DNA of 64,000 bases from positions 744,001-808,000 of the forward strand of contig WACJ01000073.1 in assembly GCA_008973525.1 (NCBI GenBank), in the 5' to 3' direction. The position numbers and the translations under genes were made by a program. Positions 36,771 to 49,259 of the stretch are shown here, piece after piece. The number at the start of each line of letters is the position of its first letter. Position 1 is the first letter of the stretch. Source of the DNA: Stenopsyche tienmushanensis. Taxonomy: Eukaryota > Arthropoda > Insecta > Trichoptera > Stenopsychidae. The notes under the pieces were generated by a model, which did no database searches, was not told the origin of the DNA, and worked only from the letters and a program-made list of their open reading frames with translations.

Positions 36771-36930
36771 AAGTCAACCCTCTTTAGCGTCCAAAGCAAG
36801 GGGTAAAATACGCAAATTCAATGCCCCTCGCGCTTGTACTTGTTAACAAACTAAACACGTGCAGATTGTGTATGGGTGCCTAATTTTCTATAGCGTGATC
36901 CCTATCTCGAAGCTATAGAAGGGTCGACTG
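36771..36930 (+). mobile_element. Family E MITE (pogo-like), copy 1, about 160 bp
   Basis: Left end AAGTCAACCCTCTTTAGCG; right end reading inward CAGTCGACCCTTCTATAGC. Inside, AACAAACTAAACACGTGCAG and GGGTGCCTAA match the copy at 41698-41863. No protein is encoded. Confidence 0.7.
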
Positions 36931-39235
36931 TGTTTGATCATTTTTGTACATCCATTCACTCTTAGGTAGTTCTGCACGACTTTATTAATCATGTTTTTCA
37001 GATCCAGGAAATCAGGCTAAACCTGGATCGAGGCGATTGATCTGAAATATTAATACGACTTATACATTTTTAAGGGCTTTTAAACTTCATCTTTTATATA
37101 TTTTTAAAAAATCTCATTTATCAGAAGCTACCCGATTCAATATAGGACATGTTTTTACCAAGATTTCATTCTGATTTAACACAGGGTCGTGGACCACTTT
37201 AATTCAAATTTTGTCTCAGGGTGATCATCTCTAAAAAATAAACTGTCAAACACCCACGTGATTTAATACAATTTATTAAGAGGGTCATACGAATGGAAAT
37301 ATCCAACTTTTCCGACATGAGCTCCCACGTATGTAACATTTTCATTTTTGCGTAAACTTCGTTATGTACATAAACATTTTCTACTCGAATAGCCAGGACT
37401 CGGTCTGAAGGCATAACATAATAGGTTCATCTTCTCCAATTCTCTGGTTCAGTGGGTCTCTCCTGCAGACAAGATATATTAATGGTCTCCGTCATTCCCG
37501 AGTCTTAAACTATATTTCAGCGCACTTTATCCCGATACGACTTCTCCTTCCGGATAATCCGATTGAACGCGCCCGGATTAAATCGTTAGATACTACCTGG
37601 AACGATGTAAATATTCGCATGGGACGGATAAATTGGCATTTTACGTAATACACGTGCCTCTTATTCAAACAACAGATCAATATTACACAAGGAAACCCAA
37701 AATAACCCCTTTTTTATTTATTGTTGCGCAATGGATGAACAGGATGATGCCTCGCGGCATCTTCGATCACATTAGCGTTCAGATAACTCTGACAGATGAC
37801 AAATGATGTCGGGATTGGAACCGACTCGAATGGCAACATCGTTCCTGGATCAGATTCTTGCTGAAATGTAAGGGAGCGCTTTGAGAAACATCTTCATTGA
37901 TTCCAGGTGGGAGGCTAAAAAATTAGGGAATTCTGCCCCGAAATGAATTTTTCTTTTGACTTAATTAATTCCGTGCAAGTCTGAATTAAATTACATTCTC
38001 AAGGAATCTGACGTTTTCGGATGAATATTTTTAATTAAATATTTTTAAGGGAGGTTCAACGTTCTCGCTATTTTCATTTTTCTATGCTTTTTAATTAATT
38101 GGGTGGTTTTTGGCAGGTATGTCTTCATTCATCTACCCCCCTCCCGGCAATACGATACAAAATTAAGATGACCAATGCCCTTAACAGCCCTTAAAATTAC
38201 CGTAATTAATAATTATTTAATTTTTTTATACATCCCCATAATAAAGTCTCAACGTACAAATTCGCAGTAATTCCAAATACAAAATTTTTAAACACGTAAA
38301 AAATTCTCAGAAATTTATTACCTCCGCTCTACGATGATATATTTCGGAATTTTTCATCTGAATTATCGCCTTTGAGTGCGTATATATATTTTTTCGGCGT
38401 CACTATGAGCACTAAAACTCCGATTCGGTCCAGCCTGATTCATCGTGTTACATTTTACCGGGACGATTCGTGCAGATTACGCTCTGCAGAGATAAAAAAA
38501 CAGATTAACGGAATATACGAGCCCCTCTGACTCCGTGGGACCCCATCGCATCGCTCGAATTTACGACCCCAACAAATTCGAACAAAAACGACCCATCTAT
38601 GTGTCATATTATGACGATTAATGTGGCCAGTAACTTTTCAAATATTAAAAATCGCACACTTTGCGTGTCACCATGGAAGCGGACATCGAGGCATGGATGT
38701 GATTGTAAAATAACATTTTTTTTTTGTGCGACGACACATCCGTCAACACCGCCGTACGGCTTTCCTGCGACGCAAATGCGGATCGAATGTGTTCTAGGTG
38801 TCATAATTCGCTCGAGAGATCGTATCGATATTGGATGATGTTTTTATATAGTGATTCGGGCTTTCGTCGGTGATATTTCATAACGTGCTATTTTATGATA
38901 GTTATGAGGTTATAATATAACTCTTTTGAAAATAATGTTGTTTTCGTGTTGAATCGTTATAGATAGCGATAACCCCATGACTTCGATTATAAACACATCA
39001 CAAGCGACTATTCGACGATCGTTATACGAATTTATATAGGATAAAATATGCATATCATGTCATAAATAATATGCGGAATGTAAAAGATTTACAATGAAAA
39101 TATGTTTCGTTTTTGATAATTTTTGTTAAATAACCCATTGCATCTATAGAATACAATATTATTGTTCGATGTAGCCGCCATTGACCTGGATGATAGCATT
39201 GAATATGACAGTGAACATGCTGCACGCAAATAAAT
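36931..39235. other. No gene recognised
   Basis: AT-rich background with no domain-bearing ORF. Two ORFs at 38599-38838 and 38604-38804 are antisense shadows of each other. Confidence 0.3.
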
Positions 39236-39239
39236 ACGA

Positions 39240-39490
39240 GTTAACCATTTAAGTAGTTGAGCTAATTTAAAATCATAATCTTAGATGCTATATTTGCTTG
39301 TCCGCCACTTATCGTCCATACAAATCCACCTTTCTGCTAGGACCGTCGCAGCGTGTATGAAACTTGTATTTAAATAAATAAATACAGTCGTCAGCATACA
39401 ATATTCGATCCTTTCTTCAAGTAATCATAAACAATACACTTGAAGTCGATTCATTATATCATTCACATATCGTTCATAATTCGTACTTTC
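39240..39490 (+). repeat. Dispersed repeat, family A, copy 2
   Basis: Starts near TGAGCTAATTTAAAATCATA and TGCTATATTTGCTTGTCCGC, shared with 45540-45620. It continues with TAGGACCGTCGCAGCGTGTA, TTGTATTTAAATAAATAAAT, CAGCATACAATATTCGATCC and ACACTTGAAGTCGATTCATT, shared with 9215 and 58930. It links blocks that are separate elsewhere, so they belong to one family. Confidence 0.65.
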
Positions 39491-39796
39491 TTCTGGTTGT
39501 TAATGAAATGTTACACTTATACGGCTTCAATTGAAACTCGTTTCCAGAGAAATGGTAAACTTTCTGTTCTCTGCTTCGAATTTCATACAATCCGGCTTCC
39601 GGGCTTTCATCTTTTCAACCATTTCCGATGAAATTGATTTTGAACTTAATAAAACATTTCGCGGATTCATTGTAGATGCGTTATTTCCCTTTTTATTGTC
39701 CCAATCTTAACTTTTATAGTTTTAAAACAAATCCATTGGTCTAGATTCATAGAACTGCATTGCAATTCACGTTTGCCTGTAATATTTTCCAGTAAA

Positions 39797-40285
39797 AACA
39801 CCATCAATGTGATTGATAAAATTCCTTTCTGCTGAGACACGGACTAAAACTCGCAAAATTCCCGATTTCCCAATATATTATTTATTTTCGTCGCTGCAGA
39901 TGAATACTTATACACTGTAATGTTTTGATGTGATTCGTAATTATATTACGGAGGAATACAAAAATTTTGAACCCCGTATCTATTATATTTCATATCGATA
40001 TTTCTATTATTAGAGTCGATGTGTAGCAAATACATCACCGGTAGGGAAAGGTATAACAATTTGAAAAACATATATGTATACATAGATTGGACAGAATGCC
40101 GAGGCGTCGCCTAAGCTCGCCAATTAGTAGTTACGCCACTGTTTCCAAGCGTCCAGATTTCGGCGAAAATGTCTCGATTTAGTAGCCTTTAACGTGCTGG
40201 TGAAGTGTACGATTTCTGTTAGATGAAAATTTCATTACCAAATTTTTTCGGGATTACGTTTATTTATCCCGGGATTCTCGATTTT
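39797..40285 (+). repeat. Dispersed repeat, family B, copy 5 (longest)
   Basis: The most complete copy. Its left outer part (CACCATCAATGTGATTGATA, CTTTCTGCTGAGACACGGAC) matches the tail of copy 1. The conserved core is present, followed by GTAGTTACGCCACTGTTTCC, AAGCGTCCAGATTTCGGCG and a GGGATTACG..CCCGGGATTCTCG end. It has no coding capacity. Confidence 0.8.
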
Positions 40286-40289
40286 GCAT

Positions 40290-41690
40290 ATTTCTCGCAA
40301 CTGGGAGTATCCTATATTTACATGATGTCTATAGCATTGTCATTCTCACAATGTAAAGAAATTTATTTAAATACATTTGGATTTGATCAAAAGGCCACTT
40401 CCCACTGCTGTTCTAACATCTGCCATCGCCCATACCAACCACACTGTTTCAGCACTATTCAACCGATACACCCTAACACCATCGATAACATTAAAATATA
40501 ATTTTAATTTGACCTAATTATGATATTTTTCGACTATTATATGATTTTTACATCCAGCGGAAACAACATGTTATTGCAAATTATATTCATTTTACCAATT
40601 ATATTTGCGGCTCGTATTGATCGATCTCCCCACAGTATATTATCAATTGCTAATTAGTAAATACTACAAGTACAGTCAAAACAAACTTGTCGATGTTTAC
40701 AAACTCCGGCCCGATGATTGATCAACACGGATTCATAATCATCAGGGACGCTCGTAGATCACGTCCCGATCTGTAATTCCCGCGAAACGTAATATTTTTA
40801 TGAATAAATTGATCTGTGCCGTCCGCGATAGGTTATTAACCCTTTGTTTGCGGGGTAAACAAGACGCAACGACGTGTTTTTCGATAGATACCTTTGGGCG
40901 CATGTAATACCGCGAACGGGGGTGGAATATTTGTGTTTACGTTCATCATATCTGAGATTTGTTTACATGTTCGATTCCGCGGGGGATCCCAAACCCGACC
41001 CGAAAATAAATTTGTGATTTTTAAAAAAAATACGCAATAAATCTGGCGTAAATATTTCGTTCGCTCAAATTCGACCGGTTGATGGCGTTATATTTGGCCG
41101 CGGCTGACGTTCGAAACTAACTATAAATTATATCGAATGGAGAAGATCACCCCAATTCGCCATTAATTAAACGAAAACATTATTTCACGACGGCGATTTG
41201 TCTTTGTCAGATGGGTTGTTCAAAATCGTCTTTTTGCCGCGGATTTTGGAATTAATCATCTGGGAGTATTGCCCACTTGTCGAAGGATGACATCCGGTCT
41301 TCCTTTCGTTTGTTTCGGTCAATTTAGTTCCCGCGACGTTTATTATTTTTACGAACGAAGAATGTCGCCTGGAAATTTGGATTTTCCTAATGATCAAGTT
41401 CATATTGATGAAAAACTATTTATAATCTCATCGTCAATCAATCAAAATATTAGGCTACCAAGCTTATGCTTTTTTTTAAAGAAGACATTAACGCCAAACT
41501 ATAAGCTAATCTTGTACTCTTTCAAACAAAGCTCATAGACTTCAGAAAATTAAATTATTTCCACATATTCCATAGCTTTCTATACCTTAAACCTAAAATA
41601 TCTTATGAGACACGTGATAAATAATTCGGACTAAACATAAGAAACAAGACTGAAAGAGAACATATAATCCTACTGAATTAGTCAAAGGAT
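40290..41690. other. No gene recognised
   Basis: AT-rich with a GC-richer patch near 40725-41000. No domain-bearing ORF, terminal repeat or RNA gene seen. Confidence 0.3.
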
Positions 41691-41697
41691 CAATATA

Positions 41698-41863
41698 CAG
41701 TCAACCCTCCTATAGCGTCCACATCGTTTTCGGCATCTTTTACATAAGCAATGGGCAAAATATTAAAAAACTAAACTTGTACAAATTTTGTTTGGGTGCC
41801 TAACATTTTTTTGTTTGTTTTTATAATATGGTCCTTATCTACGCGCTATAGAGGGGTTAATTG
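41698..41863 (+). mobile_element. Family E MITE, copy 2, 166 bp, with TA duplication
   Basis: Left TIR CAGTCAACCCTCCTATAGCG; right TIR, read inward, CAATTAACCCCTCTATAGCG. Flanked by TA at 41696-41697 and 41864-41865. Ends and TA target fit a Tc1/mariner-pogo group non-autonomous element. Shares internal words with 36771-36930. Confidence 0.8.
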
Positions 41864-41908
41864 TACACTATTTTCTTATTTATAAAATAATGCTTTAAAA
41901 CCAATATA

Positions 41909-42557
41909 CACTTGGGTCTGTTTTTATGCGATGGATACGTTCCACTGGGAGTCGCATATAAAAAATCGCATAAAAAAAAGACTTGAACTACATAGAAAAC
42001 TGAGGGATAGGTTATTTTATTTTTTAAAGCCGCATAACTTCAAATCAACATAATAGAATGTACCAAAGATCGCATAAAAAAGATTTATAAAAAAAATCAT
42101 ATAAATAAAAACGCAATACAATTTCGTTATCCTTTTGTGTTGAAATCGCCTTCGAATAACTTTTTTCTTAATTAAATATCCACATATGGGAAAATCGTTT
42201 TTGAGATAAATCTTCAATTCAAATTACCAGTGCATTTTCTATTTTTTACAATAAATTATCTATTGAGTACGATTTGAATTTTGAGATTAATTTTGTGCCA
42301 TTGATGACTGATTTTCTGATGGCGGTTTAATTTTTCTTGATTTCTCTTTAGAATTTTGTCCATTCGCTAAGTAATCAAAAATTGCTAGTTTCTTATCAAG
42401 AGACTGGCATGTTAATCTTAGATTTTTTTAAAAGTGCATGCGTATAAAAAAGCTTCGTCCTTTATAAAAAAAAATGATGGATAGGTTCCGTTATTTTTGA
42501 AAACCGCATAACTTCGAAATCGCATAAAAAAGATCCGCATAAAAACAGATCCAAAAA
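41909..42557 (+). mobile_element. Family C MITE, copy 1, 649 bp, with TA duplication
   Basis: Left TIR CACTTGGGTCTGTTTTTATG,CG; right TIR, read inward, TTTTTGGATCTGTTTTTATG,CG (18 of 22 match). TA lies at 41907-41908 and 42558-42559. Subterminal words such as TCGCATAAAAAA and CCGCATAACTTCGAAATCGC are repeated in both halves, giving long imperfect inverted arms. No transposase is present. Related copies are at 44907-45066, 47780-48275 and 51174-52004. Confidence 0.75.
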
Positions 42558-42559
42558 TA

Positions 42560-42864
42560 TTGAAAAAAGGGGGACGTTAAATTATCAATTTAATAATGAA
42601 ATCAATGTTATATAGCTAGACAATTGTATTTTAAATATTTTTCATTTATTCTGAAACATTTTCTATTTCAAATAATTTCTCATTGCTTAGATCTAGAAGG
42701 TAATGTTCTATCTTTTAAATTTCTTATTATTTCAAAAATTGTAAAAAAATTCTTGATAGTGAAATTCTATCGTGTTTAGCGAATGTCCTTAACCTTTGCC
42801 TTACCGAGCTTAAATACACCCGAGCATACTATGATATGTATTTGGTACACCATATGAAATTCTG
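42560..42864. other. No gene recognised
   Basis: AT-rich, featureless. A faint TTAACC..CCTTACCGAGCTTAAATAC word resembles a diverged family B segment. Confidence 0.25.
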
Positions 42865-42960
42865 ATAAATTTTAAATCCCGTATCTATTATATTTCATAT
42901 CGATATTCCCATTATTAGAGTCGAGTTGTAGTAAATACATCATGGCCAAGAAAAGGTTAA
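42865..42960 (+). repeat. Dispersed repeat, family B, core fragment (copy 6)
   Basis: Only the core is present: TATCTATTATATTTCATATC, GATATTCCCATTATTAGAGT and CGAGTTGTAGTAAATACATC, then a diverged ATGGCCAAGAAAAGGTTAA. Confidence 0.7.
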
Positions 42961-44905
42961 AAAGTTGGCGTTCGTGAAGTATTTTCGTCTTTGGAATTGG
43001 TCAACCTTCTCCAAAAATATTAAATATATAATCCAACAAAGCATGAGAGCTATTGTTCACTCGCTGCTGAAATTGTTGAGCTTCACGCTGAAAAAATATA
43101 TCAAAATGAAATGTTCACTTCAGTTTGTTACCCGCACTTTTCATTACTTCTTTTTAACAATTTCATATTGTAAAGAGACGCTGAAAACACCGTGAGCGAA
43201 ATACTCCAGGGACTTCTCGAAAGTGCTCGCGACATGGCGGAGGAACAACAAGTATAATGTTAGCAAAAAAGAATTGACGATAAAAAGAATCCTACTGCGC
43301 TGCCGTAGTAATATAAAATGAGAAAATGCAGAGAGCATTCACAATGTAAGATGTCTTAAACTCGCGGATTATTCCGGAAAACCTTTATCTGCGCAGAGCC
43401 GGATTCTTCAGTGAGGAATTTTTCATTTTCTCTTATTTTTTTTACACCCCTCGGACCCGGGGAGCTACCCTTTTTAAGCGAGGCTAACTGGATTTATCAA
43501 TAGCCACCTAATATTAATGCGTCTTATCCTATCTTCCCGGGATATGGCTCCCCCTTTCAGGTGGATATTTTTTCAGCTCTTTATCTCGGAAAGGTCGCAT
43601 AATAGCGTTCGGACATAAACAATTTTATTGGATCTGAAAATGTCTTTGAATTCTGCAATGCTACCGCATTGAGTGCTGGACCATTTTCTCGTCAGCCATA
43701 AAGTAAAATTTAATCCATTGGAACCCATTGATTTTTCGACGTTAAATACGTTTATTTAATACTGCTACGGGGTGAGCTTTTGTTCCCTTGTATGAAACTC
43801 TGAAGTGACGCCTCGTGTAAGTTTAGTTATATGCGTGTATAATTTATGTGTTTATCCAGCGGGGGCACACGTGGCGCTCCGGGCCTACTTAGCGCCCAAC
43901 CCTCATTTTCCGTGTCCAAACATGCTTCCAGGTCAGGTATCCCTTTAAAGACGACGCATATAAATCATTCGCGCAGGATCTAGATGCCCTCCATCATCTC
44001 CGGCTTGATGATGGCGTTCCATCCTAAATGCGCCATAGATCAAACAAATTGCCGTCAGCGCAACGAGATGATCTATTTGTCATCCACGCCCAGAGTTCTT
44101 GGAAGCTTTTCAGTCGACTGCGTTTTCCATGGTACAGAGACGATGATTAATGATCGTCAATCGCATTTCGATGCGCGCGTTGCGTCGATCCTGGACAGCT
44201 TCAGACGTTTTATCAGGATGTGCTGGATTATCCGCGCCGCCCTCAGCCAACCCGCCCTCAAAAACGCGCTATTAGCGCGCCGAGGCTCTGAATAACGATC
44301 ATGCTCCTTTTAAATGATTTAACAACCCTTTTGATCCGGGCAAATTGTATACCGAGAAATTTAGGAACAACTTACGAAAGTACGTGATGAATTATATGGC
44401 TACAGTATCGTTGCTAGCAGCGAGGATGTGCGGATTATATTTCAATGGATGATTCAAATGCGCCCTGAAATTTTGAAGAATTTCTTTTGAGGATTCATTG
44501 ATAAGTATCGGTTTTGCTGATCTTCAAGCATCCCCAATTTACATTCTTTATTTTTCGATATTTCACTATAAGATCAAGCCTTCTTTTCGATGATTGATTA
44601 TTCGAAAATTGCTCTTATCATCCATCGCTAATTATCGTATTTATCATTTATGCTATCTTTTGATATTTATTTGGATTTTAAATTTAGAATATTGTCACTT
44701 CAAGTATAAAATACATAACGATGATTATGTTCGATAAATCCATTATATTATGGACGCGTTATTACAAATTGAAAGGGTCATCTTATTCCCTCGCACATTT
44801 ATTATGGGGAGAAATTGAAGGCATAAAGCGTGGCCGTTAAAATCAATATTAGGGGTTCCTTTCCCACCCCATCATCCAAAAATGAAGCTAATTCTTTCAG
44901 CGAAA
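42961..44905. other. No gene recognised; GC-rich patch at 43860-44290
   Basis: The patch carries a 103-aa ORF (43984-44295) with no recognisable domain and a small CGCGCT/AGCGCG hairpin at 44265-44279. I see no splice-site pair that would define it as an exon. Confidence 0.3.
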
Positions 44906-44906
44906 G

Positions 44907-45066
44907 ATAGATACGTTCCACGGGGAGTCTCATATAAAAAAAATTGCATAAAAATACTTGAACTACATTAAAAAATTTAGGGATAGGTTCCATTAATTTT
45001 AATAACCGCATAACTTCAAATTCGCATAAAAAAGATCCGCACAAAAACAGACGCTGAAAAAAAAGT
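44907..45066 (+). mobile_element. Family C MITE, copy 2, left-truncated
   Basis: Contains GATACGTTCCACGGGGAGTC, TTGCATAAAAATACTTGAAC, CCGCATAACTTCAAATTCGC and AAAAAAGATCCGCACAAAAA, followed by CAGACGC. These align with both ends of 41909-42557 brought together, so its middle is deleted. Confidence 0.7.
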
Positions 45067-45529
45067 GTATTTAAGAGCTTCAAACCGTTATGTGTTTCAT
45101 TTCGGTTTTCGTTCCATGAAAAATAATGTTTTTCCGGGTTTCAATTAATTTAAACTAAGGATATTAATTTGATGCTTATTAGCTGGAAGATTGGGAGTCC
45201 CAACTTATAGTACCTAATATTAGGAATAGGCTTACAGCAAATATATAGGAAGCGATAACCCAAACAAAAAACATAATAGAAGAAATTTGGGTTGATAACA
45301 ATAGTATCTGAAGTATTGATTTAACAAGATAATTATCAAAAAAGCATAAGATCTGCATAAGAATGATGAAGGTCACATATTATATGAAATCAGCCAAACT
45401 TTCTTTCGCGCAAGACGTATACCGAACCGATAAAACCGATATTTTCGAATTGGTTCAATTCCGGTTTTCGTTCTAGCAAATATAACTGTTTTGCCGACTC
45501 CGGTTCAACGCTATATTGAACGACCTTTG

Positions 45530-46180
45530 AGTAGTGAGCTAATTTAAAATCCTCATAGTCTTAAATGCCATATTTGCTTGTCCCCCACTTATCATCCGTA
45601 CAAATTCACTTTATTAAACACTCTCATCGCCCAACGTAAATCAGTGTTGTTTCTCACGAGCCCCAAAATTGATAGTCAGAGCCTAAACAGAAGGAATAGC
45701 GATCCGATATTATAACGCACAGCATAGGGGTTGTTTTAAAAAGATCGATAAACTCAGTCATTAGTCAAATTAACAAAAATAAAGTGAAATGCAAGTTTCG
45801 AGATCGATATCGAAAGATATTTAGACAGTTTTCATCTGGAATACATTATAGAAAGACGTTCGTAATGTCTCCCGCGGAAGAACGCCCGTCACGCATATCT
45901 TAGTGGACGCAACGACGAACGAGTTAAATAAATAAAAAACTGTCGATAGTACTTCATATCGATTATTAGTCCATAAATTTGGGTTAACAATTTATACAAT
46001 CGTACGATGTACGCAAGAAGCTCTCCGCCTCTTTCTCCCATGCACAGCTATCGAACTGCGCTACGGTTTATCCGTCTGTCTCTCTCCGAGTTTAACGTAC
46101 AAGAGTGCTCTTTCTGAATCACCGGAATGCGCTCGCACATACGCGATCATCCTGCTATACAGGTTAATAGATTCCTTTTC
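45530..46180 (+). repeat. Dispersed repeat, family A, copy 3
   Basis: Shares GTGAGCTAATTTAAAATC and TTTGCTTGTCCCCCACTTAT with copy 2, CAGAAGGAATAGCGATCCGA with 58620, and AATTTGGGTTAACAATTTA and TACAATCGTACGATGTACG with 61680-61710. It shares CCATGCACAGCTATCGAACT, GCGCTACGG..TATCCGTCT, CAAGAGTGCTCTTTCTGAAT and GAATGCGCTCGCACAT with 59798-59930. It is the best scaffold for the family's order. No ORF of note. Confidence 0.65.
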
Positions 46181-46189
46181 TTTTATGGA

Positions 46190-47210
46190 TTCATGTTTAA
46201 TATAGTAAGGAAGGTAAGGAAGATTTTTAATTAACGACTCGATCATATCTATCTTTCTCTATCTGGTCTTGGTATCTATTTTATTCATTGTTTGGGTTCA
46301 TCCATGTATTAATTTTTCACGTCTTCGTGCATTAAAAATTTAATTGCCTAGCGGGTCCATGTACCATTAGCTTTAACGATCCAGTGGCTCTTACGAATTT
46401 GGTCTCCCTATCGGATTTCCTCCTCCCTCTTCTCGGTCATACAATTCCTTCGGACAAATCGGGCACTGTCCCAGTGCGTTGCGGAAGCGATTGGCATTTC
46501 ATTGGAACAGGTACAAGTCCATCAAACATACAACTATCCTTCGGGTCGTTTCAAATGAACGGGAACGGCCAGGTCCGGGCAGCAAATCTAATTTAAAACT
46601 GCGTCGGCCCACATTCCGTTGTCGAATCACTCTGCACAATTATTGGGACTCAATCTAATTGCTTAACACTCAATCGTCCGTGTCGACCCAAATAAGAGAG
46701 TCTCGGGACGAGGGCTTCACGCAAAGGACGCCCCGCACGACTATTTCCGTCCCGGAAGCTCTACCCTCGCAGTGCGGCCTCGCAAATTAATTTCCGCACC
46801 TCGTATTTTTTATAAGAAATCGAAAATTTTATCGAAATGCTCTTTGTACGGTGTGATTAATATTGAAAAAATGTTTTTAGAATGCGTCTGCTCAATACTC
46901 GGCGATGGTGGACTCGATCGCTCAGCAAGGGGCTTACGAGAACGTCAAGCTAACTTCTGCGATGCAACAACAGCACGATCCACAATTGTCTTGGCGTGTA
47001 TGATATAATTTTACATAGACTTATGATTTTATTATTATTTATTTATTTTGTCCGATTTCATCAGAGAATGATCGTACATTTCACGGTTACGATGAAATTT
47101 TTATGTCCTTCCTTGCACCCATTTATGTTGGAAGATCACTTCTTAATACTGTGATTTTCTTATATATTTTATGATTTTTTTTTAGTTTTAGCCCAGGTTA
47201 TCACACGGTT
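46190..47210. other. No gene recognised
   Basis: GC-richer between 46370 and 46760, with a 70-aa ORF lacking any domain. No ends or RNA genes identified. Confidence 0.3.
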
Positions 47211-47213
47211 TAA

Positions 47214-47680
47214 TTAACCCGTTCAATGCACGATGCATCTGTGCATGATGGCCGTGCACTATGTCCGAACACATCAATATACTATTCATACGCTTATTTC
47301 GTGCTAATAGAGAAACTTGATTTTACTAACTAAACACGATATCTCAATTACACAGCATCAAAGAAGAAGTTATATTGGATTCAGATTCGGATATGGAAAT
47401 AAACTATATTGGATAATCATGGATGCAACGAAAATTATTTCAAACACAACCTAAACCGAGTATTTGAATCGACATGCTAACTGATCACTACTGCCTTCTT
47501 ATTCCTTTTATTTCAAGCATATATGGGTTTTATATGTTTGAATCATAATCAGGTAAATCAATATCAACGATGATCGGCGTACTAAATTTGCCTTCGTCAC
47601 ACAGTAATCATGGTTTGCTAAAATGGTCTCACTTCAAGTAGGTTGATTAACACATTCGTGGCCGGTGGTGCATATGTTGC
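47214..47680. repeat. Possible TTAA-target termini
   Basis: TTAACCCGTTCAATGCACGA with GATGCATCTGTGCATGA palindromic words at 47214, and TTAACACATTCGTGGCCGG with GGTGCATATG at 47648. Similar starts occur at 4162 and 55001 (TTAACACATTCCCGACGGG then ACGCATATGTGCGT). Both ends here point the same way, so they do not delimit one simple element. Confidence 0.35.
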
Positions 47681-47779
47681 TGAAATACCCTGTTTCCAAA
47701 ATATATTCGACTTAAATATACGCTAAAAAAATTAAACGAATTATGATAAGCGGTATGTTTTTGTATAGAGACGTTTATG

Positions 47780-48275
47780 TAAATTTAAACGTTTTTTTGT
47801 GCGGTAAATGGGTTCCGCGGAAAATCGCACAAAAAAAGCTATGACTTACATAGAAAAAGTGAAGGTGCGTTCCATGGATTTTAAAAACCGTAAAATTTTG
47901 AAACAAATATATAAAATATATCCAAAATCGCATAAAAAAAGTTCAAATGCCAGACATCCACTAGAGATATATGTACTAATTATTTTAATTACTAACTATC
48001 ATCGCTGTATAATAATTTTCGTTGCGATTTTCGATATAACTCAAAATCGCTCTCTTCTTCGGAAGAAATAGTATTCCCAGTGCCAATGTCATCACTGTTC
48101 TGTGCAGATTTTTTTTTTTTTTCAACAATATAATTCATAATTAGTCAAGAAGTCACCATAGTCCCTAACTCAAAAAAGAAATAAATCACAAAATGGCGAC
48201 TATTTAAAAAAAATAAGCTTAAAAAAAACCGCATAACTTCGAAATCGCAAACAAAAAAGTCGCACAAAAACATTT
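47780..48275 (+). mobile_element. Family C MITE, copy 3 (TGTGCG subtype)
   Basis: Left part AAACGTTTTTTTGTGCGGTA, AATCGCACAAAAAAAGCTAT; right part CCGCATAACTTCGAAATCGC and AAAAAGTCGCACAAAAACAT. This is a subtype of family C in which TATGCG is replaced by TGTGCG. The ORF at 47808-48071 lies in it but has no domain. Confidence 0.65.
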
Positions 48276-48309
48276 CACAAAAAGGCGCATACACAAAAAG
48301 GCGCATTTT

Positions 48310-49150
48310 ACGTACATTTATTTTATTCATGTATACTTAAGTAGTGTTTTTTAAGTAATTTTAAACGGAAATCGCCGGCCCCTAGCATATATTTTTGCTA
48401 ATTTGATGCGGCCACGATAGTGTTAACACCTTGATATCAAACAAAAACATCGATATTTTTCATTTTTTGACTTGTATTCTAATCAAAACTATAGTTTGAG
48501 CCACAATGATGTTGTTCACATCGTTCTCAATTTGATTTATGCATTAAAAATGGATTATCCGAAACACATGTGTCACAAATCTTTGAATCTGAATACCTTT
48601 TTACTTCAGTTTTCTTTCATCGGTCGCGAAATTTATTATTAAATCATTTTTTCCCGCCATTCCTTATCCTAATTGTATCATATATCGAAAAGAAAATGGG
48701 ATGAATCCATTTATATTGCTGAAAAGAAACACCACAATCATAAATATCTCTTAACAAATTACCCAATGAAGGTGTACAATATTTATAACCATTCGATTGA
48801 CCATCGAGCGAGTTATAAAGTGCTTTATTTATTATACCCAATCTCTAATAATCATAAAATGTGTGTTATACTGAGATTGTGTCTTCGACCTGTCTCCACT
48901 TATATTTGCCAGAGTTGATAAACAAATTTAGCAAACGTGTCACAAATTAAAAGCCACTCAGACGGCTATTGAGCGTAATATACTGAGAATAGCTAATTTA
49001 GATCCCAGAAATAAGCATATGGCATGAGAGATAATACTTTTAAAAAAATCATATTTATATGAAAGTGTACGGGTCACTTCGCAAATGGGTCGCGAAATGG
49101 CAGTGGTGATTAATAAAGTATTTAAAACGATTAGAACGTCACATTTATAT
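48310..49150. other. No gene recognised
   Basis: AT-rich; nothing supported. Confidence 0.3.
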
Positions 49151-49154
49151 AAAG

Positions 49155-49255
49155 GCGTTTTAACACGTTAACAGCGGGACACGAGAGTTCTCGTGTTTAT
49201 GAAGCCATGCAACTAACGCGGGACACGAAAAAACTCATTCATAAAATTTACTTAT
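49155..49255 (+). repeat. Family D terminal fragment
   Basis: TTAACACGTTAACAGCGGGA, CACGAGAGTTCTCGTGTTTA, TGAAGCCATG and AAAAACTCATTCATAAAATT match the outer end of the 36.3-36.8-kb copy in inverse orientation. It contains the palindrome CACGAGAGTTCTCGTG (an imperfect dyad). Confidence 0.55.
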
Positions 49256-49259
49256 TTGC

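Noticed and set aside
43984..44295. 103-aa ORF in a GC-rich patch
   Set aside because: No recognisable domain or acceptor/donor pair. GC-richness alone can produce such an ORF.
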